A DNA stretch of 64,000 bases from Sulfurimonas sp. HSL3-2 (GCF_039645965.1 NZ_CP147917.1:1488001-1552000); one strand, 5' to 3'; counted from the first letter of the stretch, positions 26,773 to 35,582 are shown. The notes: generated from the sequence alone by a model not told the origin. Numbers and translations: made by a program.

Positions 26773-27976
26773 GATCATAGCCAAGCTCGCATGGAGCAAT
26801 GCGTTTTTACGGAGATCGAGAACATTGCTGCTGGTGAGCATGATCGCCGTCAGTATGGCATTGATGCTCTCCATACAGGGCATTTACGACGGTATGACCA
26901 AAAACATGCTGGACAAGACGCTTCGAAGCGATTGCGGCGAAGTAAGCATCTACCAAAAACAGTACCGACTGAACAAACTTTTTAGCAACAATATCCAAGA
27001 TGCCGACAGGATCGTACAAAGACTGAACCGTGATCCTAAGGTCAAGATAGCGATTAAACGTTTTAGCGTAGAGGGGCTTAGTTCAACGGCCAGAAAATCC
27101 TCGTTTGCCAATATCATCGGGGTAAATATCGACGATGAAGAGAAGTTCGGAAAGTTCAGCCGTTTTTTAAAAGAGGGAGAAGTAAGCTTTAAAGAATACG
27201 GAGCGGTCATCGGAAGTGCTTTGGCAGATAAACTCAAAGTCCATATAGGCTCAAAAGTGATATTTACGACTCAGAACTCAAAAGGAGAGATAAACGGCCT
27301 CTATCTCCGGGTCAAAGGGATCATTCAGACAACCAATATCAATATCGACAACTTCGCGATATATGTCCCGATACAAAGAGTCTATACATTTTTGGGAGTT
27401 CCCGCTGAGAGTGCGACGCAGATAGCCATAAGAACAGACGACACACTGCTTGTCCAAACGTTAAAGCAGGAGTATAAGAACCTCGACGTAGAGAGTCTTC
27501 TTGAACTCTACCCTATACTAAAACAGATGGAAGATATGACCTATATTTTCAATTCCATAACTTTTGCGATCGTCATGCTGGTGGTCTTTATCGGTATTTT
27601 GGGAGTGATGTATGTCTCTATCTTAGACAGGATACGAGAGTTCGGTATTTTACGTGCGATCGGTATGGATTACCGATATATCCGTTTGCAGATCTTTTTA
27701 GAAGCAGTTTTTGTAGGCTTAGTCGGTTATATCGGCGGTGCAGTTTTGGGCTATCTTGCCCTGTACTACCTGCAAGTGTACGGGCTTGATCTCAGTGCCT
27801 ATGCCGAAGGACTGGAGAAATTCGGCTACAGCTCTGTTATCTATGCCCATATAGAGCTCAGCTACTTTACTACGACCTTTGGCGCGATTATCAGCGCATC
27901 AATTCTAAGTGTCTTTTTACCGCTTCGAAAGATCAAACATCTCAGACCAATAGATGTCATAAAGGCTAAAACATGA
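26765..27976 (+). CDS. FtsX/MacB-type ABC transporter permease 2
   Basis: This is the second permease, 403 residues, of the same topology: first segment near 22-42, then three C-terminal segments. The coupling motif is IREFGILRAIGMDYRYIRLQ. Together with permease 1 it would form a heterodimer, as LolC/LolE do. It overlaps the upstream permease by 8 bp and the ATPase by 4 bp, showing strict co-translation. Confidence 0.9.
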   Translation: MFKIIAKLAWSNAFLRRSRTLLLVSMIAVSMALMLSIQGIYDGMTKNMLDKTLRSDCGEVSIYQKQYRLNKLFSNNIQDADRIVQRLNRDPKVKIAIKRFSVEGLSSTARKSSFANIIGVNIDDEEKFGKFSRFLKEGEVSFKEYGAVIGSALADKLKVHIGSKVIFTTQNSKGEINGLYLRVKGIIQTTNINIDNFAIYVPIQRVYTFLGVPAESATQIAIRTDDTLLVQTLKQEYKNLDVESLLELYPILKQMEDMTYIFNSITFAIVMLVVFIGILGVMYVSILDRIREFGILRAIGMDYRYIRLQIFLEAVFVGLVGYIGGAVLGYLALYYLQVYGLDLSAYAEGLEKFGYSSVIYAHIELSYFTTTFGAIISASILSVFLPLRKIKHLRPIDVIKAKT

Positions 27977-28641
27977 TCAGATTAGAGAAAGTGAACAAAT
28001 ACTTTTACAAAGATGAACCAAGAGAAGTACATGCTCTTAAAGATATATCGCTCACCATACAAGAGGGGGAGTTCACACTTATAAACGGACCCTCAGGCTG
28101 CGGAAAGACGACGCTTCTCAACGCCATAGGCGCACTAGACAGCATCGACAGCGGAAAGATATATCTTGATGAAGAGAACATATCGGACCTTGATGAGACA
28201 CAAAGGACACATTTACGGCTCAATAAACTGGGCTTTGTATTTCAAGCCTACAATCTCGTACCGGTCTTAAACGTCGAAGACAACATCGGTTTCATTATGA
28301 GATTAAGAGGTTTTTCCAACATGGAGATAAAGGAGCGTGTTTTAGAAGTGGCATCACTTTTGGAGATCCAAGATAAGCTGCACGCTCTTCCAAATGAGCT
28401 TAGCGGCGGGCAACAGCAGCGTGTCGCTGTCGCTAGAGCGGTAGCTGCAAAACCAAAGATCATACTCGCAGACGAACCCACGGCAAATCTCGACTCAGTG
28501 AACTCCAAAAAACTGATGGACATGATGCATACTTTAAATGAGAAAGAGAAGGTAAGCATCATCTTTGCCTCGCATGATATATACGTCAAACAACGTGTTC
28601 ATCGCATCATTAAGCTAAACGACGGAGAACTGGTTGAATAA
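27973..28641 (+). CDS. LolD-like ABC transporter ATPase
   Basis: It has Walker A GPSGCGKTT, the Q-loop VFQAYNLVP, the signature LSGGQQQRVAVARA, Walker B KIILADEPTANLD and the H-loop FASHD. The length of 222 fits the LolD/MacB-type ATPase that energises the two upstream permeases from the cytoplasm. It overlaps the second permease at ATGA and the following outer-membrane protein gene. Identity as LolD itself is unlikely because the permeases are not classical LolCE. Confidence 0.93.
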   Translation: MIRLEKVNKYFYKDEPREVHALKDISLTIQEGEFTLINGPSGCGKTTLLNAIGALDSIDSGKIYLDEENISDLDETQRTHLRLNKLGFVFQAYNLVPVLNVEDNIGFIMRLRGFSNMEIKERVLEVASLLEIQDKLHALPNELSGGQQQRVAVARAVAAKPKIILADEPTANLDSVNSKKLMDMMHTLNEKEKVSIIFASHDIYVKQRVHRIIKLNDGELVE

Positions 28642-29767
28642 AAGGTTTACATGTAAGATCATTGTTCTTGTTCTACTGACGGCAACTCCCCTTTTTGCGG
28701 ATCTTCAGTACAACGTCAACAATACCAACTACACTATAAATCAAAACGACACGACCTACAACTACGACCGTCTGCGCTTGAGAAACGACTACACAAACGG
28801 CAGTTACTACGCAACTTTCATCGGCGATGTTGTCAACTACTACGGCGGCAGCTATATAAACAGCCAAGACTTCACCTTTGTAAAGACACAAAAGTCTGAC
28901 ACAGCTTACGAGACACAAAGCGGCTTTCATGATTACGGCGAAGGTGCCGTAACTACTAAAGTGTACCGACTTTACGGCGGTTACCAAGATGAAAAGAACA
29001 ATGTCGTCGCAGGATTGCAAAACATCCCCATGGGAGTCGGAAAGTTTTGGAATCCTACAAATATATTCAATCCCCAAAACATCTACGCACTCGAACCCGA
29101 CGAAGTGTTTGGTGTTATGGCATTAAGCTATACCAGAAGCCTCGGCACTTTAAGCAGCATAAATGTAGTAGCCAGCCAAAAAGAGGACAGCAGCTTTAAA
29201 TATGCCCTTAGATACAAAAATTTCATAAAGTTTGCAGACTTTGCATTTGATGTTGTCAAATCAGACGATACGACCATGCTGGGTTATGAACTGCAGGGAA
29301 ATGTAGGTTCTACAGGGATCGAACTGCAAAGTGAAGGCGCGTACATAGACAGTTCTTTATATGCAGATGAAAACCGAACTGAGAAACAAAGATTTTACCA
29401 AATTACTCTTGGTGCAGATTACGGATTTGTTAACGGCATTACCCTTACCGCTGAAGCACTGTATAGTTCAAAGAAGTTCGATTATTCCCAAATATCTTTA
29501 AACTATAACTCTGAAGTCTTAACGAATCTAACTGATTCCAATTTGTATGCAGGGGCATCCGTCTCATACGACTTTAATATCTTTCTATCCGGCTCCGCTA
29601 CATATATAGGAAGTTTAAATGGATCGAACTCAAGATTCTTCTCTCCAAAAGTGACCTACACTCTTAATGACTATAATAGTTTTACTCTTGGAGCGATGCT
29701 ATATGATAGTTCCGGGGCTCAAAAATACCCCGATACCTATTATTTTAACTATACCCTCTCGTTTTAA
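28634..29767 (+). CDS. Predicted outer-membrane beta-barrel protein of the ABC operon
   Basis: A signal peptide (about residues 6-23, ending TPLFA) leads to a mature part with alternating, aromatic- and Asn/Tyr-rich strands, ending in the YYFNYTLSF motif. A terminal aromatic residue is typical for Bam-dependent barrels. The start is TTG, inside the end of the ATPase gene. In operons of this design the outer-membrane protein likely receives cargo from the LolA-like protein. I do not recognise the exact family. A small hairpin (AACGAT/ATCGTT) spans its stop and that of rpoN. Confidence 0.75.
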   Translation: MNKRFTCKIIVLVLLTATPLFADLQYNVNNTNYTINQNDTTYNYDRLRLRNDYTNGSYYATFIGDVVNYYGGSYINSQDFTFVKTQKSDTAYETQSGFHDYGEGAVTTKVYRLYGGYQDEKNNVVAGLQNIPMGVGKFWNPTNIFNPQNIYALEPDEVFGVMALSYTRSLGTLSSINVVASQKEDSSFKYALRYKNFIKFADFAFDVVKSDDTTMLGYELQGNVGSTGIELQSEGAYIDSSLYADENRTEKQRFYQITLGADYGFVNGITLTAEALYSSKKFDYSQISLNYNSEVLTNLTDSNLYAGASVSYDFNIFLSGSATYIGSLNGSNSRFFSPKVTYTLNDYNSFTLGAMLYDSSGAQKYPDTYYFNYTLSF

Positions 29768-29770
29768 CGA

Positions 29771-31039
29771 TTATATCGTTGCAAGTTTATAGAGAAACAA
29801 TCTCTCTTTAAAAGCAGGAATATCGAGCTCCTGACGATATTTAGCGATCGAACGTCTTACCATTGTGATACTAAATCTTTTTTCGATCTCTTCATGCAGG
29901 TGTTTGTCACTAAGCGGTTTCTCTTTGTCTTCACATTCGACAAGTCTTTTTAGGAACTCTTTTATCTCTGAAGTAGAGACATTGTCGATAGCATTTGAAA
30001 AGAAATCTTTAAACGCGAACACTCCTCTGTCACACTCAAGATATTTGTCGCTGATAGCACGTGAGATGGTCGACTCATTAAACCCAAGTTCATCTGCGAC
30101 ATCCTGCAGGCGAAGCGGCATCAGTTTTCCGCCCATAAAAAAACTATACTGTTTTTCAATAAGCACTAATGCGATGTTATACAGCGTAGCTTTTCTCAAA
30201 TCGAGGAGTTTGACAAGCTCACGGGCTTCTTTGAACTTCTGTTTTGCAAAATTATCATACTTGTCTATCTGATTGACAATAAGATCAGGATAGAATGCAT
30301 GATTGATGCGGATTGTAAACTGATCCTCTTTTGACTCTATAAACATGTCCGGTAAAATATTTTCTTCAGGTTCCATGTATGCGATCGCAGGCGGATTGTT
30401 TAGTTTTTTCATCATCTCTTTGGCATCATGTATCCTCGGATGGTTCATAAACTTTTCTATCTTATCAAACTGCATGATCATCGCACTAAGCAGGATACTC
30501 AGTTCATCATCAAGTTCATACTCGTTTAGCTGAAATAAAAACGACTCTTTATAGTCGACTGCACCCACACCGATAGGTTCTAAGTATGCAAAACGCTGAC
30601 GTACCTGTTCTACTTTATATGCATCGACTCCGCACTGCTGTGCTATCTCTTTGACATCTCCCTCAAAATATCCTTCATCGTTTATGTAGTAGATGATCTG
30701 TTTCGCTATCTTTTGTGAGATCGGTGTCGGAAAGAGCGGAGCGCTTATCTGATTGTCAAGTTTTTCATAAAGGGATTCAGTCGCCACACTCATCCACTCT
30801 ATCTCGTCACTTGCTGTATTTGAGACGTTATTTTGGTATTCCATAAATGCTACGTGCGATTTATCTGTACTGCTTTCAGATACTTCAAATCCGGATTGGA
30901 CTTCAAGACACGGGTTCTCGTTTGTGATCACCTGAATATGCTTATCCAGATCACTTAAAGAGCATTGTAAAAGTGGCAGCCAAGTCTGCATAGACAGCCT
31001 TGGCAGTTGTTTTTGTTTTAAGGAAAATTCTTGTTTCAT
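29771..31039 (-). CDS. rpoN: RNA polymerase sigma-54 factor
   Basis: The N-terminus has the region I activator-binding segment (LSMQTWLPLLQCSLSDL, ENPCLEV). A core-binding region and a C-terminal helix-turn-helix (QDVADELGFNESTISRAI) follow. The RpoN box reads VRRSIAKYRQ, against the usual ARRTVAKYRE; both arginines are kept. At 422 residues it is short but normal for Campylobacterota. It lies inside the nif region and has a -24/-12 element of its own (31128-31143), suggesting self-activation with NifA. A separate flagellar rpoN elsewhere in the genome is possible and would show this copy to be nif-dedicated. Confidence 0.95.
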   Translation of the reverse strand: MKQEFSLKQKQLPRLSMQTWLPLLQCSLSDLDKHIQVITNENPCLEVQSGFEVSESSTDKSHVAFMEYQNNVSNTASDEIEWMSVATESLYEKLDNQISAPLFPTPISQKIAKQIIYYINDEGYFEGDVKEIAQQCGVDAYKVEQVRQRFAYLEPIGVGAVDYKESFLFQLNEYELDDELSILLSAMIMQFDKIEKFMNHPRIHDAKEMMKKLNNPPAIAYMEPEENILPDMFIESKEDQFTIRINHAFYPDLIVNQIDKYDNFAKQKFKEARELVKLLDLRKATLYNIALVLIEKQYSFFMGGKLMPLRLQDVADELGFNESTISRAISDKYLECDRGVFAFKDFFSNAIDNVSTSEIKEFLKRLVECEDKEKPLSDKHLHEEIEKRFSITMVRRSIAKYRQELDIPAFKERLFLYKLATI

Positions 31040-31117
31040 CTCATCTTCTTCATAAGCTATAATCTATGTAAATTATACTCTTCTGTTGTATTTAATATAC
31101 AAATAATTGTTCTTTTT

Positions 31118-31143
31118 TTATACAATATGCAAGTTTTATTCTA
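31118..31143 (-). promoter_or_regulatory. Sigma-54-like promoter of rpoN with adjacent TTGTATAA motif
   Basis: TAGAAT, spacer AAAAC and TTGCA occupy 31128-31143 on the minus strand, a strict match. It is 88 bp before the start, further than elsewhere. The motif TTGTATAAAAAA directly follows downstream; the same motif occurs at the tpx/nifA and sodB upstream regions. Confidence 0.5.
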
Positions 31144-31291
31144 TATATTACAAAAATGAAGGATTTTAGACATTTTCCCTCTACTCTTGAGCTATGCTAT
31201 ATTTATTTTTCATTGCACTTTGGTTTTAGACAAAATAAAAAAGTTTTGATCAAAGAATATGTAGTTACAATAAATCAAAAAGGCTTTGATC

Positions 31292-32041
31292 ATGAAGAGA
31301 TCAGTTCTTGATATATCATCCTTATTTGTTGATGTCGAAGCCAAACAGATACTAAAAGGGGTAGATCTGCATATTAAAGAGGGGGAAGTCCATGTCCTGT
31401 TCGGTCCAAACGGTTCAGGGAAATCCACACTTCTTTCTACCATTATGCAGCTTCCGGGGTTTAACATAACCAAAGGGAGTATCGAGTTCATGGGAGAGTC
31501 TATAAACACCAAAAAGACCGATGAGATCGCCAGAAACGGTGTCGCCCTCTCCTTTCAGCATCCTCCCGCGATCCACGGTGTGACCTTGTCGAAATTTCTT
31601 CATAAGATAAACAGATCAGAAAATCTCGAAGAGGAGATAAAAGAGCTTGACCTCGAGGATTTTCTGGACAGGGATATCAATACGGGCTTTTCAGGCGGTG
31701 AACTCAAAAGAGCTGAGATATTAAAACTCTACGCCCAAAATCCTCAGCTCGCTTTAATAGACGAGCCGGAATCCGGCGTCGATTTGGAGAACATCACTAT
31801 TATCGCCAAAGCCATAAACAGGATACTGCAATATGATGAGAGCTCAAGCAGCAGAAAAAAATCCGCCCTTATCATCACGCATACCGGGCATGTATTAGAC
31901 TATATAAATGCTGATGTCGGGCATATGATCATAGATGGAAAGATCATAAGTTCCGGCAACCCTATAGAGATGATGGAAGAGATAAAAAAAGAGGGATTCA
32001 GCGGGATCATGAGGCGTCTGAGTGCCAAAAAGGGGACTTAA
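31292..32041 (+). CDS. sufC: SufC-like ATPase of a minimal SUF/SMS-type iron-sulfur system
   Basis: Walker A GPNGSGKST, the Q-loop FQHPP, the signature FSGGELKRAEILKL and Walker B LALIDEPESGVDLE are those of SufC rather than of transport ATPases. SufC drives conformational change in the SufB/D scaffold. The protein is 250 residues from the ATG at 31292; an in-frame TTG six bases earlier is less likely. The next gene starts at TAATG. No sufA, sufS, sufE or second scaffold gene is present, so this is a two-gene system like archaeal SufBC (SMS). Confidence 0.9.
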   Translation: MKRSVLDISSLFVDVEAKQILKGVDLHIKEGEVHVLFGPNGSGKSTLLSTIMQLPGFNITKGSIEFMGESINTKKTDEIARNGVALSFQHPPAIHGVTLSKFLHKINRSENLEEEIKELDLEDFLDRDINTGFSGGELKRAEILKLYAQNPQLALIDEPESGVDLENITIIAKAINRILQYDESSSSRKKSALIITHTGHVLDYINADVGHMIIDGKIISSGNPIEMMEEIKKEGFSGIMRRLSAKKGT

Positions 32042-33144
32042 TGGATATTCAAAGAATATACGGTGGAATACGTGATGCCCTGAAAAACGTAGGCTTTGGA
32101 GAAAGTGAGGAGGTCGCTGGATCGTTTTTAGCGACAAACGAAGAGATAATCGAGAGTTCAAACTCAAGTGAAGGGATGGAGATACTCCCTTTAAACATAG
32201 CACTGCAAAAGTATGGATGGCTGCAAGAGAAGCTTTTTTCTCTTGTCTCAAAAGATAAAGACGAGTATGTAAAAATGGTCTCAGAAAATAAAAACAGACT
32301 GGGCTACTTCATACATGTAAAAGAGGGAAGAAATATCTCGCTGCCTATAGAGACCTGCTATCTGATAAACAACAACGATTTTGTGCAGATGACACACAAC
32401 ATTGTAATATGCGAAAAAAACTCACAACTGCATCTTATAAGCGGATGTACCTCAAATGCCCACATTATAAACGGGATGCACCTTGGCGTAACAGAGTACT
32501 TTTTAGATGACGGTGCCCTGCTGACCACGACAATGATACACAGCTGGGGGAGCGAAGTCGAAGTCTATCCCAGAAGTTCTGCCAAAGTTGGAAAAAATGC
32601 GAAGTTTATATCTAACTATATCGCTCTGACTAAGGTAAAAAAAATACAGATGAACCCTAGTGCGTACATTGATGAAGGTGGTCTGGCAGAGTTTTATTCG
32701 GTGGTCTATGCACCAAAAGGTTCTACTCTTGATCTGGGTTCTGAAGCATTTTTACAAGGCAAAGGAGCAATATCTAATATCGTGAGCCGTTCTGTATCAG
32801 ACGGAGGGAATATAATAATAAGAGGAAAGATAACGGGAGATGTTGCAGGTGCAAAAGGGAGTATGGCATGCAACGGGCTTATGCTGAGTAACGACTCTCA
32901 GATTCATGCTATCCCTGAGCTTGTAGCAAATAATCCGGATATTGAACTTTCCCATGAAGCAAGTGTCGGTATGATATCAGAAGAGACTCTTGCCTATCTT
33001 ATGGCATCGGGAATAAGTGAAGATGATGCTAGAAATCTTGTTATTGAGGGGTTTCTTGATCTAAAGATCCCGGGGCTTCCCGCTTATCTTCAATCTAAAA
33101 TAGATGAAATGATAAGGCAGTCTCAAAGCAAAACCGCGATCTGA
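32041..33144 (+). CDS. SufB/SufD-like scaffold protein
   Basis: The 367-residue protein has the beta-helix core of SufB/D. Motifs include HLISGCTSNAHIINGMHLGV with the conserved cysteine, TMIHSWG, FISNYIALTKVKK and the C-terminal ELSHEASVGMI. This set matches the single-scaffold SufB of archaeal or SMS-type systems, shorter than proteobacterial SufB (about 480). With SufC it would build [4Fe-4S] clusters in the cytosol. Its place between rpoN and the nif ferredoxin suggests cluster supply for nitrogenase in addition to NifU. A strong hairpin follows. Confidence 0.88.
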   Translation: MDIQRIYGGIRDALKNVGFGESEEVAGSFLATNEEIIESSNSSEGMEILPLNIALQKYGWLQEKLFSLVSKDKDEYVKMVSENKNRLGYFIHVKEGRNISLPIETCYLINNNDFVQMTHNIVICEKNSQLHLISGCTSNAHIINGMHLGVTEYFLDDGALLTTTMIHSWGSEVEVYPRSSAKVGKNAKFISNYIALTKVKKIQMNPSAYIDEGGLAEFYSVVYAPKGSTLDLGSEAFLQGKGAISNIVSRSVSDGGNIIIRGKITGDVAGAKGSMACNGLMLSNDSQIHAIPELVANNPDIELSHEASVGMISEETLAYLMASGISEDDARNLVIEGFLDLKIPGLPAYLQSKIDEMIRQSQSKTAI

Positions 33145-33146
33145 AG

Positions 33147-33167
33147 ATTGCCTCAAAGAGAGGCAAT
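33147..33167. terminator. Hairpin terminator between sufB-like gene and ferredoxin gene
   Basis: ATTGCCTC (33147-33154), loop AAAGA and GAGGCAAT (33160-33167) form a perfect 8-bp stem followed by GCAGATTTTT. It separates converging genes and can serve the plus-strand operon. Confidence 0.75.
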
Positions 33168-33175
33168 GCAGATTT

Positions 33176-33466
33176 TTAGTACTTAACGCGTACTAAACCG
33201 TTTGGCTCAACGATTTTCATTTGACATGCAAGACGTGCTTTTGGATTTGTTTCATTTAACATTTTCATAACAGATTTTTCTTTTTCTGTTACATCACTTA
33301 AAAATTCCATACCTGATTCGATAGTAACGATACAAGTACCACATTCACCGTCACGACATCCAAATGGAAGTGCACTTCCAGATGCTTCTACGATATCTTG
33401 AATAGTTTTACCTGGCTTAACGTTGATTGCTAAGAAGTCATTTATAATTTCTACACGAGTTGTCAT
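33176..33466 (-). CDS. [2Fe-2S] ferredoxin of the nif cluster
   Basis: A 96-residue ferredoxin with the cluster motif FGCRDGECGTC and a fourth cysteine in ARLACQMK, the plant-type arrangement. Such nif-associated ferredoxins may donate electrons to nitrogenase or to cofactor assembly enzymes. The ATG at 33466 follows AAAAAAGGAAAAAGCA; an upstream in-frame start at 33490 would add an unlikely lysine-rich leader. It is the last gene of the nifE-to-ferredoxin run, after a 183-bp gap with an imperfect hairpin (33562-33587). Confidence 0.9.
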   Translation of the reverse strand: MTTRVEIINDFLAINVKPGKTIQDIVEASGSALPFGCRDGECGTCIVTIESGMEFLSDVTEKEKSVMKMLNETNPKARLACQMKIVEPNGLVRVKY

Positions 33467-33649
33467 TGCTTTTTCCTTTTTTTCTTTCATATACTAAAAC
33501 GTTATCGAGAGTCTACCGTTCTGAAACAATATCTCTCTCATCCGTTTCACCGCCAAATCCCAAGATAATGATTAAGACCATCATCTTTTTCCGTTTATCT
33601 CGCAAAGTATTTATGGCCTATACTTTAACGATCGTCAATTCACAAAAAG

Positions 33650-34054
33650 TCAGCTCGGTTCTCCTTCTTTTTGAGATTGCGCAGATAAATCTTCTTTGGC
33701 TTTTGCTTTGCTTGCTCTATGTTCGCGAAGCCATTTTAACTCTTCTTCAATTTCATCATATCCGTCAAGGTCGCTAATAGCTTCCAATTCAGCTTCACGA
33801 CAACCGTAAGTGTGACCCTCTTCTATAAAATGAACCTCGTATATACGGATAACCTGAAGCCAGTCTCCGATATGCTTTACATACCCTTCCGCACCCGGTT
33901 GGACTAAAATAGCATCCGGCGCTTCAAACGGGTTTGAACCGTCATTTCTTATAGGTTTTTTTATACGGACACGCTGTCCTAGATGAAAAACCGGAAGGAT
34001 CTCATCTTTAGTTGAAGCTGAGATTTGGTTGGCTTGTGCATGCGTGAACTCCAT
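33650..34054 (-). CDS. nifZ: NifZ, nitrogenase P-cluster maturation protein
   Basis: NifZ helps form the second P-cluster of the NifDK tetramer. The 134-residue protein has the family motifs FHLGQRVRIKKPIRNDG, PGAEGYVKHIGDWLQ and VHFIEEGHTYGCREAELE. A charged C-terminal tail of about 35 residues extends beyond the domain. The ATG overlaps the end of nifW by 47 bp and has a strong GAGGAGG ribosome site. It is co-transcribed with nifW. Confidence 0.92.
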   Translation of the reverse strand: MEFTHAQANQISASTKDEILPVFHLGQRVRIKKPIRNDGSNPFEAPDAILVQPGAEGYVKHIGDWLQVIRIYEVHFIEEGHTYGCREAELEAISDLDGYDEIEEELKWLREHRASKAKAKEDLSAQSQKEGEPS

Positions 34055-34385
34055 TGCTTACCTCCTCAATATCATTACAGCTTGTTGATGTAGAACAGGT
34101 ACTACATGCACTCGGTTTTCCAAAAGTATCCCAGATCTCTGCGGCAGAAGGGGAGTAGCCGTTTTCAAAGTTTTTATACACACTGATCAATGCAAATTTA
34201 TAATAATCCAGAAGCTTCTCTTCGCTTCCAAGATCATGATCTTTTGCTTTACTTATCATTTCACCGTACTTTTTCATTATATGAAATCTCTTTACGTAAA
34301 CTAAACGCTCATCGTATTCAAGATCAAAAAAGTCAAAAAAATCTTCTGTATCGGTCAATGATTCAAATTCTTCTAATCTACTCAT
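34008..34385 (-). CDS. nifW: NifW, nitrogenase-stabilising protein
   Basis: NifW protects NifDK from O2 and assists maturation. The domain is recognised by the opening LEEFESLTDTEDFFDFFDLE and by VVYVKRFHI-like LVYVKRFHIMKKYGEMI. The C-terminal 30 residues hold several cysteines (SACSTCSTSTSC), which is unusual for NifW and could bind metal. The ATG at 34385 has AGGGG six bases before it. A -24/-12 element lies 33 bp upstream. Confidence 0.9.
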   Translation of the reverse strand: MSRLEEFESLTDTEDFFDFFDLEYDERLVYVKRFHIMKKYGEMISKAKDHDLGSEEKLLDYYKFALISVYKNFENGYSPSAAEIWDTFGKPSACSTCSTSTSCNDIEEVSNGVHACTSQPNLSFN

Positions 34386-34418
34386 AATCAACCCCTATTA
34401 TTCATTTACATATATAGA

Positions 34419-34434
34419 TGCAATTTCTACTCTT
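34419..34434 (-). promoter_or_regulatory. Sigma-54-like promoter of nifWZ
   Basis: AAGAGT, spacer AGAAA and TTGCA on the minus strand, 33 bp before nifW. It is a relaxed match at the -24 part but with the exact spacing. Confidence 0.45.
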
Positions 34435-34479
34435 GTTCAAATGTACAAATCACTACATTTATGTCGCTTTTTACAACGA

Positions 34480-34998
34480 CTAGAGTCCCATCTCTTGTTT
34501 TATCTGAGCTGCCCAGCTACTAACTCTCTCATCAGTCAGATCTTCTTGATTTATATCATCGATTGCAAGTCCACAGAACTTTCCGTCTTTTTCAGCGTAT
34601 GAATATTTGTATGAATACCCATCAGTCGATGTATATCCAAACTCAGTTTCAGCGCCCAGTTTTGAGAAGATATCTTTCATCTTTCCTAAAGCAGTCACAA
34701 ACTCTTCCGGATGACTTTCTTGGTCACCGGCACCGAAAAATGCTACTTTTTTACCGCTAAAGTCAGGCTCTTCATTTTGCATCTCATACAATGGATCTAC
34801 CCAGTCACGCTGAGGATCGCCTTGCCCCCAAGTCGATGAACCTATAAGTAAAACATCAAACTCATCAAACTGCTCAAGATCATCAAAATCTTCTTCCATG
34901 TTGATAAGTTCAGCACCTTCAAATAGCTCCTCTAACTTCTCAGCCGCACTTAGTGTCACTCCACCGCTACTACCTACAAATATACCTACTTTTGCCAT
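34480..34998 (-). CDS. nifF: Flavodoxin, probable nitrogenase electron donor
   Basis: A 172-residue long-chain flavodoxin. The FMN phosphate loop is FVGSSGGVTLSAAE, a variant of the usual GSxTGxT pattern, and the isoalloxazine loops are SSTWGQGDPQ and FFGAGDQESHPEEF. NifF-type flavodoxins reduce the nitrogenase iron protein. The position between nifW and the nifX-associated gene supports that role. The ribosome site AAGGAG is strong. No -24/-12 element was found in the 84-bp gap, so it likely shares the upstream transcript. Confidence 0.9.
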   Translation of the reverse strand: MAKVGIFVGSSGGVTLSAAEKLEELFEGAELINMEEDFDDLEQFDEFDVLLIGSSTWGQGDPQRDWVDPLYEMQNEEPDFSGKKVAFFGAGDQESHPEEFVTALGKMKDIFSKLGAETEFGYTSTDGYSYKYSYAEKDGKFCGLAIDDINQEDLTDERVSSWAAQIKQEMGL

Positions 34999-35082
34999 CT
35001 TCTAACTCCTTATTTATTTTAAATTTTCATATTATTTGAACAAAGTCCATATAATATTAGTCACGTAAGTTTTACCTTTAGC

Positions 35083-35526
35083 TTACATGCATGGTTTAAA
35101 TTTATTGTAAATCTCAAATGAGCTGTTTAAATATTTCTCGCCCTCTTCATAGAGTTTTTCTATTGTTCTAAAACCGAAACGGTGAGCATCTTTGAAATAC
35201 TTATCCACTAACACTATTCTGTCAGCAATGACGATACAGCGTCCGAATCCCTCGTGGCTCATCTCCATTACGACATTACACATTACACCTGTTTTGCGTT
35301 CAAACTGTAGTGCTACAGCTTTAAAGATCATCTTGATCTCTCCGATAAGCATCTCATCGATATCAGCAATAATAGGGATCTGTTTTAAGTCCTCTTTAGT
35401 CTTGACATATTTCTTTATCAACAACTCTTCATCACTCATCTTTGCCCAGTTACCGAATTGGTCTGTTGCTCTTAACTGACGGATCAACTCCTCTGTAAAC
35501 GCATTAAATGTTGCTACTTCGCTCAT
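35083..35526 (-). CDS. NifX-associated nitrogen fixation protein (DUF269)
   Basis: The 147-residue protein matches the DUF269 family that almost always follows nifX. It is recognised by FTEELIRQLRATDQFGNWA, the CNVVMEMSHEGFGR region and VLVDKYFKDAHRFGF. Its function is unknown; it is thought to assist FeMo-cofactor trafficking with NifX. It lies downstream of nifX with two hairpins in the gap. The start ATG follows AGGAGAAAGT. Confidence 0.92.
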   Translation of the reverse strand: MSEVATFNAFTEELIRQLRATDQFGNWAKMSDEELLIKKYVKTKEDLKQIPIIADIDEMLIGEIKMIFKAVALQFERKTGVMCNVVMEMSHEGFGRCIVIADRIVLVDKYFKDAHRFGFRTIEKLYEEGEKYLNSSFEIYNKFKPCM

Positions 35527-35582
35527 ACTTTCTCCTTAATTTTGTTTCACAAAATGAAGGAACCCTCCATTTTTTTAATACA

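Noticed and set aside
31240-31295. FNR/CRP-type box in TTTTGATCAAAG near sufC
   Set aside because: TTGATCAA lacks the 4-bp spacer of the TTGAT-N4-ATCAA site; it is just a short palindrome.
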